Assembly (NCBI RefSeq): GCF_001500045.1
Contig: NZ_LQIX01000016.1
Coordinates: 18,607 to 82,606, forward strand
Direction: 5' to 3'
DNA from: Mycobacterium sp. GA-1199
Lineage (GTDB): Bacteria; Actinomycetota; Actinomycetes; Mycobacteriales; Mycobacteriaceae
Length of the DNA stretch: 64,000 nucleotides
Position 1 is the first letter of the stretch; each line of letters begins with the position of its first letter. The position numbers and the translations under genes are program-made. Positions 1 through 9,867 of the stretch are shown here, piece after piece. The notes beneath the pieces are model-generated. The model was not told the DNA's origin and did not search any database. It worked only from the letters and a program-made list of their open reading frames with translations.

Positions 1-81
1 CCCGTGATCTCGGCCTTCCGAGCCCGGAACAAGCCCGCGCCGAGCGCACCCGCGTGTTCACGACAAGATATGCCGGTGACC

Positions 82-1803
82 ATGACTGAGCACCTCTCCA
101 GCCTGTTCGGAAGCGCGGTCGGCATGCTGGCCAGCACCCCCGCGCGTGCCTTCGAAATCTTCACGGAGATCACCACTTTCGACGAATCGGCCTGTGACGC
201 GTGGGTGGGCCGCATCCGTTGCGGCGATACCGACAGGGTCACGCTGTTCCGCGCGTGGTACTCGCGGGCCAACTTCGGTCAGCTCGCCGGGTCGGCAGAG
301 ATCTCGATGAACAGCCTCAACGCGCGGGTGCCGATCGGCGGGCCGTTCGGCGACATCACTTACCCGGTCAATTCGCCGCTGGCCATCACCATGGGTTTCG
401 CCGCCAACGAGGCGTCGATCGGCAACTACGCCGACGCGATGGAGGCTCTCGAAGACGCCCCGGCCGCCGGGGCCGAACACCTGGTGTCCTGGATCAAGGC
501 CGTGATCTACGCCGCCGCCGAACGCTGGACCGATGTGATCGAGCAGGTCCGCGGTGCCGCAGCGTGGCCAGACAAGTTCCTCGCCGCGGCCGCCGGTGTG
601 GCGCACGGGGTCGCGGCGGCCAATCTCGGGCTGTTCACCGAGGCCGAGCGACGGCTCACCGAGTCCAACTCCTCCCCGGCGGGGGAGGCATGTGCGCCGG
701 CCATCGCGTGGTTCCTGGCGATGACCCGCCGAAGCCAGGGCAACGAAGAGTCGGCGGTTGCGCTGCTGGAGTGGTTGCAGGCCACCCATCCCGACCCCAA
801 AGTCGTTCAGGCACTTCGAGATCCGTCATACCGGCTCACCACGACGACCGCGGAGCTGATCGCGGCACGCAGGGATCCGTGGGATCCGGGCAGCATCGAG
901 GCCGACACGACCGGTCGAGACCGGTTGCTCGCCGACGCGCAAGCCGAACTCGATCGCCAGATCGGGCTGACGCGGGTGAAGGAGCAGATCGAGGCCTACC
1001 GCGCCGCGACACAGATGGCCAAGATCCGCGCGGCTCGCGGTATGAAGGTCGCGCAGACGTCGAAGCACATGATCTTCGCGGGACCGCCCGGCACGGGGAA
1101 GACGACGATTGCGCGCGTCGTCGCCAACATCCTGGCGGGCCTGGGCGTCACCGCCGAACCCAAACTCGTCGAATCCTCCCGCAAGGACTTCGTCGCCGAG
1201 TACGAAGGGCAGTCGGCCGTCAAGACCAGCCGCACCATCGACCGAGCCCTCGGCGGCGTGTTGTTCATCGACGAGGCCTACACCCTGGTGCAGGAACGCG
1301 ACGGCCGTGCCGACCCGTTCGGCACCGAGGCGCTGGACACGCTGCTCGCCCGGATGGAGAACGACCGGGACAGGCTGGTGGTGATCATCGCCGGCTACAG
1401 CGCCGACATCGACCGCCTTCTGGAATCGAACGACGGTCTGCGCTCGCGATTCGCCACCCGGATCGAGTTCGACTCGTACACCCCCGACGAGATCGTCGAG
1501 ATCGCCGAAGTCATTGCCCGCGCGAACGACTCGTCGCTGAACGAGCAGGCCGCCAAGCAGGTGCTCGAGGCCGCCACCCTGCTGAGCAGCCGCACACTGA
1601 ACGGCAAACCCGCGCTCGACATCGCGGGCAACGGCCGCTACGCCCGCCAGCTGGTCGAGGCCGGTGAACAGAACCGCGATATGCGGCTGGCCCGTTCGAT
1701 CGACATCGACAGCCTCGACGACGAACAGCTCAGCGAGATCAACGGTGAGGACATGGCCGCCGCGATCGGCGCGGTGCACGCACGTCTGAGCATCGGCGAC
1801 TAG
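82..1803 (+). CDS. eccA1: ESX-1 AAA+ ATPase EccA1
   Basis: Cytosolic AAA+ ATPase of the ESX-1 type VII secretion system, thought to act with EspG chaperones and PE/PPE or Esp substrates. The N-terminal ~270 residues are a TPR-type helical domain. The C-terminal AAA+ domain has Walker [10 protein letters not shown] at about residues 334-342 and Walker B around LFIDEAY at about 394-400, followed by sensor and arginine-finger type residues (LRSRFATR). I chose the ATG at 82 because the protein is then 573 aa and its first residues (MTEHLSSLF) line up with the M. tuberculosis protein from memory. ATGs at 4 and 70 are in frame but add sequence with no family match. The gene is followed after 2 bases by eccB1. 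Upstream partners (espE/F/G/H) would lie outside the window. Confidence 0.96.
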   Translation: MTEHLSSLFGSAVGMLASTPARAFEIFTEITTFDESACDAWVGRIRCGDTDRVTLFRAWYSRANFGQLAGSAEISMNSLNARVPIGGPFGDITYPVNSPLAITMGFAANEASIGNYADAMEALEDAPAAGAEHLVSWIKAVIYAAAERWTDVIEQVRGAAAWPDKFLAAAAGVAHGVAAANLGLFTEAERRLTESNSSPAGEACAPAIAWFLAMTRRSQGNEESAVALLEWLQATHPDPKVVQALRDPSYRLTTTTAELIAARRDPWDPGSIEADTTGRDRLLADAQAELDRQIGLTRVKEQIEAYRAATQMAKIRAARGMKVAQTSKHMIFAGPPGTGKTTIARVVANILAGLGVTAEPKLVESSRKDFVAEYEGQSAVKTSRTIDRALGGVLFIDEAYTLVQERDGRADPFGTEALDTLLARMENDRDRLVVIIAGYSADIDRLLESNDGLRSRFATRIEFDSYTPDEIVEIAEVIARANDSSLNEQAAKQVLEAATLLSSRTLNGKPALDIAGNGRYARQLVEAGEQNRDMRLARSIDIDSLDDEQLSEINGEDMAAAIGAVHARLSIGD

Positions 1804-1805
1804 AC

Positions 1806-3281
1806 ATGGCGGGATTCCGGCTCACCACCAAGGTGCAGGTCAGCGGTTGGCGCTTCCTGCTGCGCCGCGTCGAGCACGCGATCGTGCGCCGGGACACCCG
1901 GATGTTCGACGACCCGTTGCAGTTCTACAGCCGCGCCGTGTCCGCGGGCGTGGTCATCGCGGTGCTCATCTGCCTGGGCGCCGCGCTGCTGGCGTACTTC
2001 AAACCGCTCGGGAAGCAAGGGAACGACACGCTTCTCGTCGATCGCAACACCAACCAGCTCTACGTGATGCTCCCGGGTAGCGGTCAGTTGCGGCCGGTGT
2101 ACAACCTGACGTCGGCACGACTCGTCCTCGGCAACGCCGGAACCCCGGTGGCAGTCAAGTCCGACGAGTTGAACCGCATGCCGAAGGGGCAGTCGATCGG
2201 GATTCCCGGTGCGCCCTACGCGACGCCGGTCGGCGCCGCGAACTCGATGTGGACACTGTGCGACACCGTCACCAAGCCGCAGAGCGTGGCGCCCAACCTG
2301 GAGTCGTCGATCATCGTCCGTCCCCTGGTCGCCGATGCCTCGGTCGCCCCGATGCGCCCCGATCAGGGGATGTTGGTCTCCTACGAGAACGACACCTGGC
2401 TGGTGACCGAAAGCGGCAGACACGACATCGATCTCGCCGACCGCGCGCTCACCTCGGCGGTCGGCATCCCGGTGACGGCGAGGGCGACGCCGATCTCACG
2501 GGGCCTGTTCAACGCGCTTCCCAACGCGGGTCCGTGGCGTCTCCCCGACATCCCGTCCTTCGGGGCCCCCAATTCGGTCGGGCTGCCGCCCAACCTCGTG
2601 GTGGGCTCGGTGTTCAAGGCGTTGACCGAGGACCGTGAACAGCATTTCGTGGTGCTGCCCGACGGTGTCGCGCAGATCAACCACACCACCGCCGCTGCGC
2701 TGCGCGCGACGAATTCGTTCGGGCTCGTCACGCCGCCGTCGGTGGAGGCCAGTGTGGTCGCGCGAATCCCCGAACACGTCTTCGCCTCACCACTACCCGA
2801 CAAACCCTTGGAGATCCTGCTGCGTGAGGAAGCCCCGACGTTGTGCTGGGCGTGGCAGCGCGAGCCCGGTGATCAGGCGCCGAAGACGACGGTGATCGCG
2901 GGGCGGCGCCTGCCCATCCCAGCGTCGGCGATGGGCACCGGGATCAAGCAGATCGGCGGTGATGCAACCGTTTACATCGATGGCGGTCAGTACATCCAGT
3001 TGCAGTCGCCCGATCCGCGGTACGGCGAGAGCCTCTACTACATCGACCCGCAAGGCGTGCGGTACGGGCTGCCCAACGAGGACACCGGCAAGACGCTCGG
3101 GCTGACCGGTCCGACCACCGCGCCGTGGCAGGTGGTCGGCCGTCTGGTGGACGGTCCGGTGCTGTCGAAAGAGGCGGCGCTGATCGAACACGACACCCTG
3201 CCCCCGAACCCCAACCCGCGAAAGATCGGCGGCGACTCGACCGCGCAACCGGCCGCGGCCCCGTCCGGAGGCGGCGGATGA
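1806..3281 (+). CDS. eccB1: ESX-1 membrane protein EccB1
   Basis: Core component of the ESX-1 membrane complex: a single-pass protein with a large periplasmic part that caps the EccB-C-D-E channel. It has 491 aa, close to the family norm (about 480). A short basic cytoplasmic N-terminus precedes one membrane helix at about residues 45-65 ([22 protein letters not shown]). The rest is the periplasmic repeat domain, ending in a Gly/Pro-rich tail. The start lies 2 bases after the eccA1 stop, and the stop overlaps the eccCa1 start in an ATGA arrangement, so translation is probably coupled. Confidence 0.96.
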   Translation: MAGFRLTTKVQVSGWRFLLRRVEHAIVRRDTRMFDDPLQFYSRAVSAGVVIAVLICLGAALLAYFKPLGKQGNDTLLVDRNTNQLYVMLPGSGQLRPVYNLTSARLVLGNAGTPVAVKSDELNRMPKGQSIGIPGAPYATPVGAANSMWTLCDTVTKPQSVAPNLESSIIVRPLVADASVAPMRPDQGMLVSYENDTWLVTESGRHDIDLADRALTSAVGIPVTARATPISRGLFNALPNAGPWRLPDIPSFGAPNSVGLPPNLVVGSVFKALTEDREQHFVVLPDGVAQINHTTAAALRATNSFGLVTPPSVEASVVARIPEHVFASPLPDKPLEILLREEAPTLCWAWQREPGDQAPKTTVIAGRRLPIPASAMGTGIKQIGGDATVYIDGGQYIQLQSPDPRYGESLYYIDPQGVRYGLPNEDTGKTLGLTGPTTAPWQVVGRLVDGPVLSKEAALIEHDTLPPNPNPRKIGGDSTAQPAAAPSGGGG

Positions 3282-5509
3282 CCACCAAGAAGTTCACCCC
3301 GATCATCAAGCGCGGACCGCGGCTGACACCGGGCGAGATCAACGTCGCACCGCCCGAAGACCTGGGCGTCGAAATCCCGCCGTCGGGCATCCAGAAGGCG
3401 CTGCCGTGGGTGATGGGCGGCGGCATGCTCGGCATGATCGCGATCATGATCTTCACCGGTATCCGGCAACTCTCACCGTACATGCTGATGATGCCGCTGA
3501 TGATGATCATGGCGACCGTCGGTTTCATGGCAGGAGGCGGCCCCGGCGGCAAACGCGTTCCCGAAATCAACGCCGACCGTAAGGAATATCTCCGTTACCT
3601 GGCCGGGCTCCGCACGCGGGTCACATCCTCGGCGGCCGCTCAGGTGACGTTCTTCAACTATCACGCGCCGCACCCGGAGGATCTGCTGTCGCTCATCGGT
3701 GGCAACCGCCAGTGGTCCCGACAGACCAACGCCGATTTCTTCGCCGCGACCCGAATCGGACTGGGCACGGAGCCTGCGGTCGACCGACTGCTCAAGCCGG
3801 CGGTCGGCGGAGAGCTGGCGGGTCCGCAGGGCGCGCCGCAGCCGCACCTGGAACCGGTGAGCCACATGTGGGTGACGAAGTTCCTGCGCACCCACGGGTT
3901 GATCCACGACTGCCCGAAACTCGTTGCGCTGCGCTCGTTTCCGACCATCGCCGTCGGCGGCGATCCAGCCGGTGCAGCGGGTCTGCTCACGGCCATGATC
4001 TGTCACCTCGCCGTGTTCCACCCACCCGACCTCCTGCAGATGCGGGTGCTCATCGACAACCCCGAAGACCCGAACTGGTCCTGGCTCAAGTGGTTGCCAC
4101 ATCTGCAGCATCAAACCGACACGGACGCCGCGGGTCCCACCCGCATGATCTTCACCCGGCCCGACGGCCTCAGCGACCTGACCGCACGCGGCCCTCACAC
4201 CGCCGATGCGGCGCCGAGCGGACCCTATGTCGTCGTCTTCGACCTCACGGGCGGCAAGGCCGGCTTCCCGGTCGACGGCCGGGCGGGCGTCACCGTCATC
4301 ACGCTCGGCAACCACCGAGGATCGGCGTACCGCATCCGGGTGGCGGCCGACGGCACCGCCGACGATCGGCTGCCCAACCAGACGTTCCGGCCGATCACCT
4401 CGAGGGTCGACCACTTGACATCGGACCAGGCCGCTCGCGTCGCACGCAAGCTGGCGGGTTGGTCGATCACCGGCACCATCATCGACAAGAGCGTCCGGGT
4501 GCACAAGAAGATCGCGACCGAGTGGCATCAACTGGTCGGGGCACAGTCGATCGAGGAGGTGACCCCGGCACGGTGGCGCATGTTCAGCGACACCGACCGC
4601 GACCGGTTGCGCATCCCGTTCGGCCACGAACTCAAGACCGGCGACATCATGTACCTCGACATCAAGGAGGGCGCCGAGTTCGGCGCCGGGCCACACGGGA
4701 TGCTGATCGGCACAACGGGTTCCGGGAAGTCGGAGTTCCTCCGCACCCTGATCCTGTCGCTGGCCGCCACCCACCACCCCGACCAGGTGAACCTGCTGCT
4801 CACCGACTTCAAGGGTGGCTCGACATTCCTGGGTATGGAGAAGCTGCCGCACACCGCAGCCGTCGTCACCAACATGGAGGAGGAAGCCGAGCTGGTCAGC
4901 CGCATGGGCGAGGTGCTCAGCGGCGAGCTGGACCGCAGACAGTCCATCCTGCGCCAGGCCGGTATGCAGGTCGGTGCGGCCGGTGCGCTGTCCGGCGTCG
5001 CCGAGTACGAGAAGCATCGCGAACGCGGCGCCGACCTGCCGCCGTTGCCAACCCTTTTCGTCGTCGTCGACGAGTTCGCTGAGCTCCTGCAGAACCATCC
5101 CGACTTCATCGCACTGTTCGACCGGATCTGCCGGGTGGGCCGCTCGCTGCGGGTGCACCTGCTGTTGGCGACGCAGTCGCTGAACACCGGCGGTGTGCGC
5201 ATCGACAAGTTGGAACCCAACCTCACCTACCGGATCGCGTTGCGCACGACCAGTTCCGCCGAATCGAAAGCCGTGATCGGCACGCCGGAGGCGCAGTACA
5301 TCACGAACAAGGAGAGCGGCGTGGGCTTCCTTCGCGTCGGCATGGAGGACCCGGTCAAGTTCCACAGCGTCTACACCGGCGTCAACTACGTCCCCACGTC
5401 CGGGCGACAGGACAACGGGGAAGTCAGGCCGCAGGCCAGACGGCCGAGCCAGCCGCGGATCCGGCCCTTCACCGCGGCGCCGATCCCGGAGACGGCGGTG
5501 AGGTCATGA
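3278..5509 (+). CDS. eccCa1: ESX-1 FtsK/SpoIIIE ATPase EccCa1
   Basis: Membrane-bound half of the split ESX-1 motor ATPase. The protein has 743 aa. Two membrane helices sit at about residues 42-60 and 66-86, then a DUF/stalk ATPase region, then an FtsK-type ATPase with Walker A GTTGSGKS at about 478-485 and a Walker B stretch LFVVVDEF near residue 595. The start at 3278 is set by the ATGA overlap with eccB1 and by the conserved MTTKKFTP start; an in-frame extension back to 3125 is a translated part of eccB1. It ends in an ATGA overlap with eccCb1, which supplies the other ATPase domains in trans, the arrangement typical of ESX-1 as opposed to the other ESX systems. Confidence 0.96.
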   Translation: MTTKKFTPIIKRGPRLTPGEINVAPPEDLGVEIPPSGIQKALPWVMGGGMLGMIAIMIFTGIRQLSPYMLMMPLMMIMATVGFMAGGGPGGKRVPEINADRKEYLRYLAGLRTRVTSSAAAQVTFFNYHAPHPEDLLSLIGGNRQWSRQTNADFFAATRIGLGTEPAVDRLLKPAVGGELAGPQGAPQPHLEPVSHMWVTKFLRTHGLIHDCPKLVALRSFPTIAVGGDPAGAAGLLTAMICHLAVFHPPDLLQMRVLIDNPEDPNWSWLKWLPHLQHQTDTDAAGPTRMIFTRPDGLSDLTARGPHTADAAPSGPYVVVFDLTGGKAGFPVDGRAGVTVITLGNHRGSAYRIRVAADGTADDRLPNQTFRPITSRVDHLTSDQAARVARKLAGWSITGTIIDKSVRVHKKIATEWHQLVGAQSIEEVTPARWRMFSDTDRDRLRIPFGHELKTGDIMYLDIKEGAEFGAGPHGMLIGTTGSGKSEFLRTLILSLAATHHPDQVNLLLTDFKGGSTFLGMEKLPHTAAVVTNMEEEAELVSRMGEVLSGELDRRQSILRQAGMQVGAAGALSGVAEYEKHRERGADLPPLPTLFVVVDEFAELLQNHPDFIALFDRICRVGRSLRVHLLLATQSLNTGGVRIDKLEPNLTYRIALRTTSSAESKAVIGTPEAQYITNKESGVGFLRVGMEDPVKFHSVYTGVNYVPTSGRQDNGEVRPQARRPSQPRIRPFTAAPIPETAVRS

Positions 5510-7263
5510 GCATCGAACCGGACCAGCGGGTGCTTCGCGAGGTGGTGCTGGAGCAGCTGACCACCGGCGAAACCCGCGCCTATCGGATGTGGTTGCCGCC
5601 GTTGGCCGACCCGACACCGGTCAACGAGCTGATCGCCAACGACCGCCAGCGCCAGCCGCTGCGCTTCGGCCTCGGCATCATGGACGAGCCACGCCGGCAC
5701 CGCCAGGAGGTGTGGGGCATCGACACGTCGTCGGCCGGCGGCAACATCGCCGTCGGGGGTGCACCACAGACCGGTAAGTCCACCTTCCTGCAGACGCTGA
5801 TCCTGTCGGCGGCCGCGTCCCACACGCCGCGCCAGGTCCAGTTCTACTGTGTCGACCTCGGCGGTGGCGGGTTGCTGTACCTCGAGGACCTGCCGCACGT
5901 GGGAGGCGTCGCGACACGCTCCGAGCCGGACCGGGTCAACCGTGTCATCGCCGAGATGAAAGGTGTACTGCGGCAGCGCGAAGCGATGTTCAAGCAGTAT
6001 CGCGTCGGATCGATGGCCGCATATCGCGAGATGCGCGACGATGCGAACCACCCGTTGGCGGCCGATCCGTTCGGCGACGTGTTCCTGGTCATCGACGGGT
6101 GGCCGGCGTTCGTCGGGGAGTTCGGTGACCTCGAGCCCGTCGTGCAGGATCTCGCCGGCCAGGGCCTGCAATTCGGGGTGCACACGGTGATCTCGACGCC
6201 CCGCTGGACCGAGCTCAAAGCACGCGTGCGCGACTACCTGGGCACGAAGGTCGAGTTCCGGCTGGGCGACGTCAACGAGACCCAGATCGACCGCATCACC
6301 CGCGAGATACCGGCCAACCGGCCCGGCCGCGCGGTGTCGATGGAGAAGCACCACTTGATGATCGGGGTGCCGCGCCTCGACGGTGTGCACAGCGCCGAGA
6401 ACCTCGTCCCCGCCATGTCCGACGCGGTTCAGGTGATCGCGGCGCGGCACACCGACCAGGCCCCCAAGGTGCGCGTCCTGCCCGAGCGCATCTATCTGCA
6501 CCACCTGGATCCCAACCCGCCCGGCCCGGACGCCGACTACCGCACCCGGTGGACGGTGCCGCTGGGACTGCGCGAATCCGACATGGGCGTCGCCTACAAC
6601 CACATGCACACCACTCCGCACATGTTGATCTTCGGTGGGCCCAAATCGGGTAAGACCCGGATCGCACATGCTGTCGCACAAGCGATTTGCGCACGCAACA
6701 GCCCGGACCAAGTTCGGTTCATGCTGGCCGACTACCGGTCCGGTCTGCTCGACGCGGTGCCGCAGACACATCTGCTGGCAGCGGGCGCCATCAACCGCAA
6801 CAACGCGAGCCTGGAAGAGGCGATCAAGGCGTTCGCCATCAACCTGCAGCGGCGCCTTCCGCCCGCGGACCTCACCACGGCCCAGTTACGCGCCCGATCC
6901 TGGTGGAGCGGGCCGGATGTGGTGCTGCTGGTCGACGACTGGCACATGATCGTCGCCGCCAGCGGTGTGGTGCCGCCGATGGCTCCGTTGTTCCCGCTGT
7001 TGCCCGCGGCCGCCGATATCGGCCTGCACATCATCGTCACCTGCCAGATGAGCCAGGCGCACCGCGCCACCATGGACAAGTTCGTCGGAGCCGCGTACGG
7101 CGCCGGATCCCCGACGCTGTTCCTGTCGGGCGAGAAGCAGGAGTTCCCCTCGAGTGAGGTCCGGCTGAAGCGCCGTCCCCCCGGCCAGGGATTCCTGGTC
7201 TCACCGGATGGGAAGGAGGTCATCCAGGCGGCTTATGTGGACCCCCCAGAAGAAGTTGTGTAA
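5506..7263 (+). CDS. eccCb1: ESX-1 FtsK/SpoIIIE ATPase EccCb1
   Basis: Cytosolic half of the ESX-1 EccC motor, which recognises the C-terminal signal of EsxB and docks on EccCa1. It has 585 aa and two ATPase modules: Walker [11 protein letters not shown] near residues 83-92 and a second P-loop GGPKSGKTR near 376-384, with acidic Walker B stretches (VFLVIDGW and VVLLVDDW). The start overlaps the eccCa1 stop by four bases. A ~167-base gap then separates it from PE35, the first sizeable gap in the cluster and the probable place for a promoter of the substrate genes. Confidence 0.96.
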   Translation: MSIEPDQRVLREVVLEQLTTGETRAYRMWLPPLADPTPVNELIANDRQRQPLRFGLGIMDEPRRHRQEVWGIDTSSAGGNIAVGGAPQTGKSTFLQTLILSAAASHTPRQVQFYCVDLGGGGLLYLEDLPHVGGVATRSEPDRVNRVIAEMKGVLRQREAMFKQYRVGSMAAYREMRDDANHPLAADPFGDVFLVIDGWPAFVGEFGDLEPVVQDLAGQGLQFGVHTVISTPRWTELKARVRDYLGTKVEFRLGDVNETQIDRITREIPANRPGRAVSMEKHHLMIGVPRLDGVHSAENLVPAMSDAVQVIAARHTDQAPKVRVLPERIYLHHLDPNPPGPDADYRTRWTVPLGLRESDMGVAYNHMHTTPHMLIFGGPKSGKTRIAHAVAQAICARNSPDQVRFMLADYRSGLLDAVPQTHLLAAGAINRNNASLEEAIKAFAINLQRRLPPADLTTAQLRARSWWSGPDVVLLVDDWHMIVAASGVVPPMAPLFPLLPAAADIGLHIIVTCQMSQAHRATMDKFVGAAYGAGSPTLFLSGEKQEFPSSEVRLKRRPPGQGFLVSPDGKEVIQAAYVDPPEEVV

Positions 7264-7430
7264 AGAGCACCCTGAAACCGCCGTTAAGATGATTCGAGAC
7301 GCGCCAGCAAATTGAGTGGCGACGCCATAGCAAAGAGGTCGGGGGACCGGTTCCTGGCTGTCGGACAGCGGTGTCCGCGCGTGTACAAGTTCATACGCAT
7401 TGAATTCATGACCGACGAGGAGATCTGCAA

Positions 7431-7724
7431 ATGGAACCGTTGATGCACAATCCCGGTGCCGTGGGAATCGGTACACAGGTGGTGGCTAACGGCACCCGAG
7501 GCCTCGCCGCGGGCACGACGGCAGGTGCCGCTGTCACCGCGCTGGTGCCGGCCGGTGCCGACGAAGTGTCGGCGCAGGCGGCGGTCGCGTTCGCCGCCGA
7601 GGGCGTGGAAACGCTGGCAATGAACACGTTCGCCCAGGAGGAGTTGGCTCGAATGGGCGCGGCCGTGATCGAGAGTGCCGGAATCTACACCGCCGTGGAC
7701 GGCGCCAACGCCGCGACGTTCTGA
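7431..7724 (+). CDS. pe35: PE family protein PE35
   Basis: PE-domain protein of 97 aa encoded directly before a PPE gene, the standard pairing for a secreted PE/PPE heterodimer. The whole protein is one PE-type helical hairpin with Ala/Gly/Val-rich helices. Near the C-terminus is a YxxxD secretion motif (YTAVD), the general type VII signal. A good ribosome site, gaggag, lies about 8 bases before the ATG. In M. tuberculosis PE35 is needed for expression and secretion of EsxA/EsxB; the same role is inferred here from the identical gene position. Confidence 0.93.
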   Translation: MEPLMHNPGAVGIGTQVVANGTRGLAAGTTAGAAVTALVPAGADEVSAQAAVAFAAEGVETLAMNTFAQEELARMGAAVIESAGIYTAVDGANAATF

Positions 7725-7770
7725 TCGCGTCAGCCACCCTCTATTCAACGGACCAGGGAAGACCTAGACG

Positions 7771-9069
7771 ATGTTCTGGCATGCCATGCCGCCAGAATTC
7801 AACACCGCCCGGCTGATGGCCGGCGCCGGAGCGGCGCCGATGCTGCAGGCCGCCGCGGGGTGGGAGGCGTTGGCGATCTCGCTGGAGACGCAGGCCGACG
7901 AATTGGCCGCGAGCCTGGTTTCCCTGACGTCGGTATGGAGCGGCGCGGCCAGTGAACGGGTCGTGGCCGCCACGATGCCGATGGTCGCGTGGCTGCGGAC
8001 CGTGTCCGCCCAGGCCCAGAAGCGCGCGCTGCAGGCGACCGCGCAGGCCAACTCCTACAGCCTCGCGATGGCCACCACGCCACCGCTCGCCGAGATCGAG
8101 CAGAACCACATCACCCACGCGGTGCTGGAAGCCACCAACTTCCTCGGCGTCAACACCGTCCCGATCGGCATCAACGAGTTCGACTACTTCGTCCGGATGT
8201 GGAACCAAGCAGCCGGGGCGATGGACGTCTACCAGGCCGAAACCGCGCTGAACCTGCTCTTCGAACCGATCATGCCGCCGAAGCCGATCGTCATTCCCGG
8301 TGTTGCCGCCGCAGGCGCGGCCGTCGCGGTCGGGCACGCGGCGGCGTCGGCACCGATGACCGCCATGCGTAACGCCGTGATCGCCCAGGTGGGTGTGCAG
8401 GCCTCGATGGAGTCGGCGGTGCTGCAGGGAGGACGCGCGACCGCGCAGATCGGCATGTCGGCCCAGCAGGCCCAGGGGCAGGTCCAAAAGTCCGAGAACC
8501 TCGCCCAGCGGGCAGCGAGCCCCAATCAGATGACACAGCAGGGCATGCAGATGGGCGTGCAGATGGCGTCGCAGCTGGGCTCGACGCTGGCCCAGGTGCC
8601 GCAGCAGGGCATGCAGATGGTCATGCAGCCGGTGCAGCAGATGACCCAGCCGTTGCAGCAGGTCACGTCGCTGTTCACCCAGCTCGGAAGCAATTTGGGC
8701 AGCGAGAAGATGCAGGTCGGTCTGGTCGGGGCCAGCCCGTTGTCGAATCATCCGCTCGCTGGCGGTTCCGGTGCGACCTCCGGCGCCGGCCTCGTGCGTG
8801 CCGCGTCGCTGCCCGGTGCCGGCGGGACGATGGCCCGCACCCCGTTGATGGCCGAACTCATCGGCCAGCCGACCGCGGCGTCCGGCGGCGCGGGCGGCGC
8901 GGCAGGCGGGAGCGGGGCGGGTCTCGCACCGGTCGGCGCAGGCGGTGGCGGAACCGGACCGATGGGGCACATGGGCCAACGGGCAAGCAGCGGTGGCAGC
9001 AGGAACGGGTTGACGGCGCCGCGGGTCCTACCCCAGGACCTCGGCGAAGACGAGGACGACGACTGGTGA
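7771..9069 (+). CDS. ppe68: PPE family protein PPE68
   Basis: PPE protein, partner of PE35 and substrate or regulator of ESX-1. The PPE motif is at residues 7-9 (MPPEFNTARL). A WSG motif in the helical tip (TSVWSGAAS) and the ITHAVLEATNF / FDYFVRMW regions match PPE68. The 432 aa exceed the ~370 aa of the M. tuberculosis protein. The extra length is a Gln/Met-rich stretch around residues 230-300 with repeats of the QQGMQM type, followed by the conserved SNHPLAGGSG block and a Gly-rich region. It ends in an acidic tail, DEDDDW. Weak ribosome site agggaag. Confidence 0.95.
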   Translation: MFWHAMPPEFNTARLMAGAGAAPMLQAAAGWEALAISLETQADELAASLVSLTSVWSGAASERVVAATMPMVAWLRTVSAQAQKRALQATAQANSYSLAMATTPPLAEIEQNHITHAVLEATNFLGVNTVPIGINEFDYFVRMWNQAAGAMDVYQAETALNLLFEPIMPPKPIVIPGVAAAGAAVAVGHAAASAPMTAMRNAVIAQVGVQASMESAVLQGGRATAQIGMSAQQAQGQVQKSENLAQRAASPNQMTQQGMQMGVQMASQLGSTLAQVPQQGMQMVMQPVQQMTQPLQQVTSLFTQLGSNLGSEKMQVGLVGASPLSNHPLAGGSGATSGAGLVRAASLPGAGGTMARTPLMAELIGQPTAASGGAGGAAGGSGAGLAPVGAGGGGTGPMGHMGQRASSGGSRNGLTAPRVLPQDLGEDEDDDW

Positions 9070-9086
9070 TCGTCCACCATGACTTC

Positions 9087-9102
9087 CCGGTCACCCGACC
9101 GG
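9087..9102. promoter_or_regulatory. short inverted repeat upstream of esxB
   Basis: A CCGGTC / GACCGG inverted repeat with a 4-base spacer lies in the 85-base gap between PPE68 and esxB, about 50 bases before the esxB start. It could fold as a small hairpin in the mRNA or serve as a protein site. Nothing else supports either role. Confidence 0.3.
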
Positions 9103-9154
9103 AAAGACTCGCCGTCGATGGTGAGGACAGAGGAAGAGAGAAAGAGTATCCAGC

Positions 9155-9454
9155 ATGGCAATGAATACCGACGTTGCTGTCCTCGCCAAGGAGGCAGCGA
9201 ATTTCGACCGGATCAGCGGCGAACTGCAGGCCGTGATCCGCTACGTCGAGGCGACGACCGGCTCTCTGCATGTCCAGATGCAGGGCGACGCCGGTGGGGC
9301 AGCCCAAAAAGCTCTGATGCGTTTCCAGGAAGCGGCCGCTCGTCAGGTTCAGACGCTGACCGACATCTCGGCCAACATCCACACCGCCGGCGTGCAGTAT
9401 GCCGCGACCGATGACGACGGGGCGGCCTCGCTGTCCACGGCGATGCAGTTCTGA
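9155..9454 (+). CDS. esxB: ESX-1 secreted protein EsxB (CFP-10)
   Basis: Secreted WXG100-family helical-hairpin protein of 99 aa that forms a 1:1 dimer with EsxA and carries the secretion signal for the pair. It aligns with CFP-10 along its length (NFDRISGEL, RFQEAAARQ, IxTAGVQY). The C-terminal YxxxD signal is YAATD (Tyr82, Asp86). The turn that should read WxG reads MQG at residues 42-44, so the name-giving tryptophan is absent although the partner EsxA keeps it. Ribosome site aggaagagagaaag. ATG at 9161 is an alternative start two codons in. It lies 28 bases before esxA in the usual order. Confidence 0.95.
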   Translation: MAMNTDVAVLAKEAANFDRISGELQAVIRYVEATTGSLHVQMQGDAGGAAQKALMRFQEAAARQVQTLTDISANIHTAGVQYAATDDDGAASLSTAMQF

Positions 9455-9482
9455 CCCTACTGACACGAACGGAGTACATGAC

Positions 9483-9782
9483 ATGACTGAAAAGGTTTAC
9501 AACTACGCCGGGATCGACGGTTCGTCATCCGAGTTGAGCGCCGCGGTCGCGCAGACCGAAAATCTGCTCGTGGAGGGCAAGGGCTCGCTCACCGCACTCG
9601 CGGCCGTTTGGGGTGGCGCCAGTTCCGAGGCTTACCAGGCCATCCAAATGCGTTGGGACACCGCTTCGATGGAGCTCAACGCCGCACTGAAGAACCTCGC
9701 CGCCACCATCCAGGAGGCCGGCGGCACCGGGGGGACGATGTTCCAGGCGGACAGGCTCATCGAGAGCTCGTTCGGAGCTTGA
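9483..9782 (+). CDS. esxA: ESX-1 secreted protein EsxA (ESAT-6)
   Basis: Secreted WXG100 protein of 99 aa, partner of EsxB. The WGG turn is at residues 43-45 (AVWGGASSEAY), with amphipathic helices on both sides and the ESAT-6-like stretch ALKNLAATIQEAG. The ATG at 9483 was chosen over an upstream in-frame ATG at 9399, which lies inside esxB, because it gives the family length and the typical MTEKVYNYAGI start. The ribosome site is around ggag in the spacer. A stable hairpin directly after the stop codon separates it from espI. Confidence 0.96.
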   Translation: MTEKVYNYAGIDGSSSELSAAVAQTENLLVEGKGSLTALAAVWGGASSEAYQAIQMRWDTASMELNAALKNLAATIQEAGGTGGTMFQADRLIESSFGA

Positions 9783-9786
9783 CGCT

Positions 9787-9836
9787 GCACGCGGGTGGGC
9801 AAGCTCGTCCTTCGGGGGGTCTTGCCCACCTCGTGC
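9787..9836 (+). terminator. hairpin between esxA and espI
   Basis: A perfect 10-base stem, GGTGGGCAAG (9794-9803) with CTTGCCCACC (9821-9830), is extended by a GCACG / CGTGC pair at its base (9787-9791 and 9832-9836). It starts 5 bases after the esxA stop. There is no clear U-run. It may be a terminator or attenuator, or a 3' stabiliser giving more esxBA than espI transcript. Confidence 0.65.
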
Positions 9837-9867
9837 GTTCGCAATCACTGACTGAAGAGAGGTACCC

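Noticed and set aside
4..81. In-frame upstream starts of eccA1 at 4 and 70
   Set aside because: They add 26 or 4 residues without family similarity; ATG 82 gives exactly the 573-aa family length.
3473..5365. Long minus-strand open frame (630 codons) under eccCa1
   Set aside because: It is the antisense shadow of a well-recognised gene; high GC suppresses stop codons. The protein is low-complexity without domains.
5386..6771. Long minus-strand open frame under eccCb1
   Set aside because: Same shadow effect; no motifs, and the plus strand is a clear FtsK-type ATPase.
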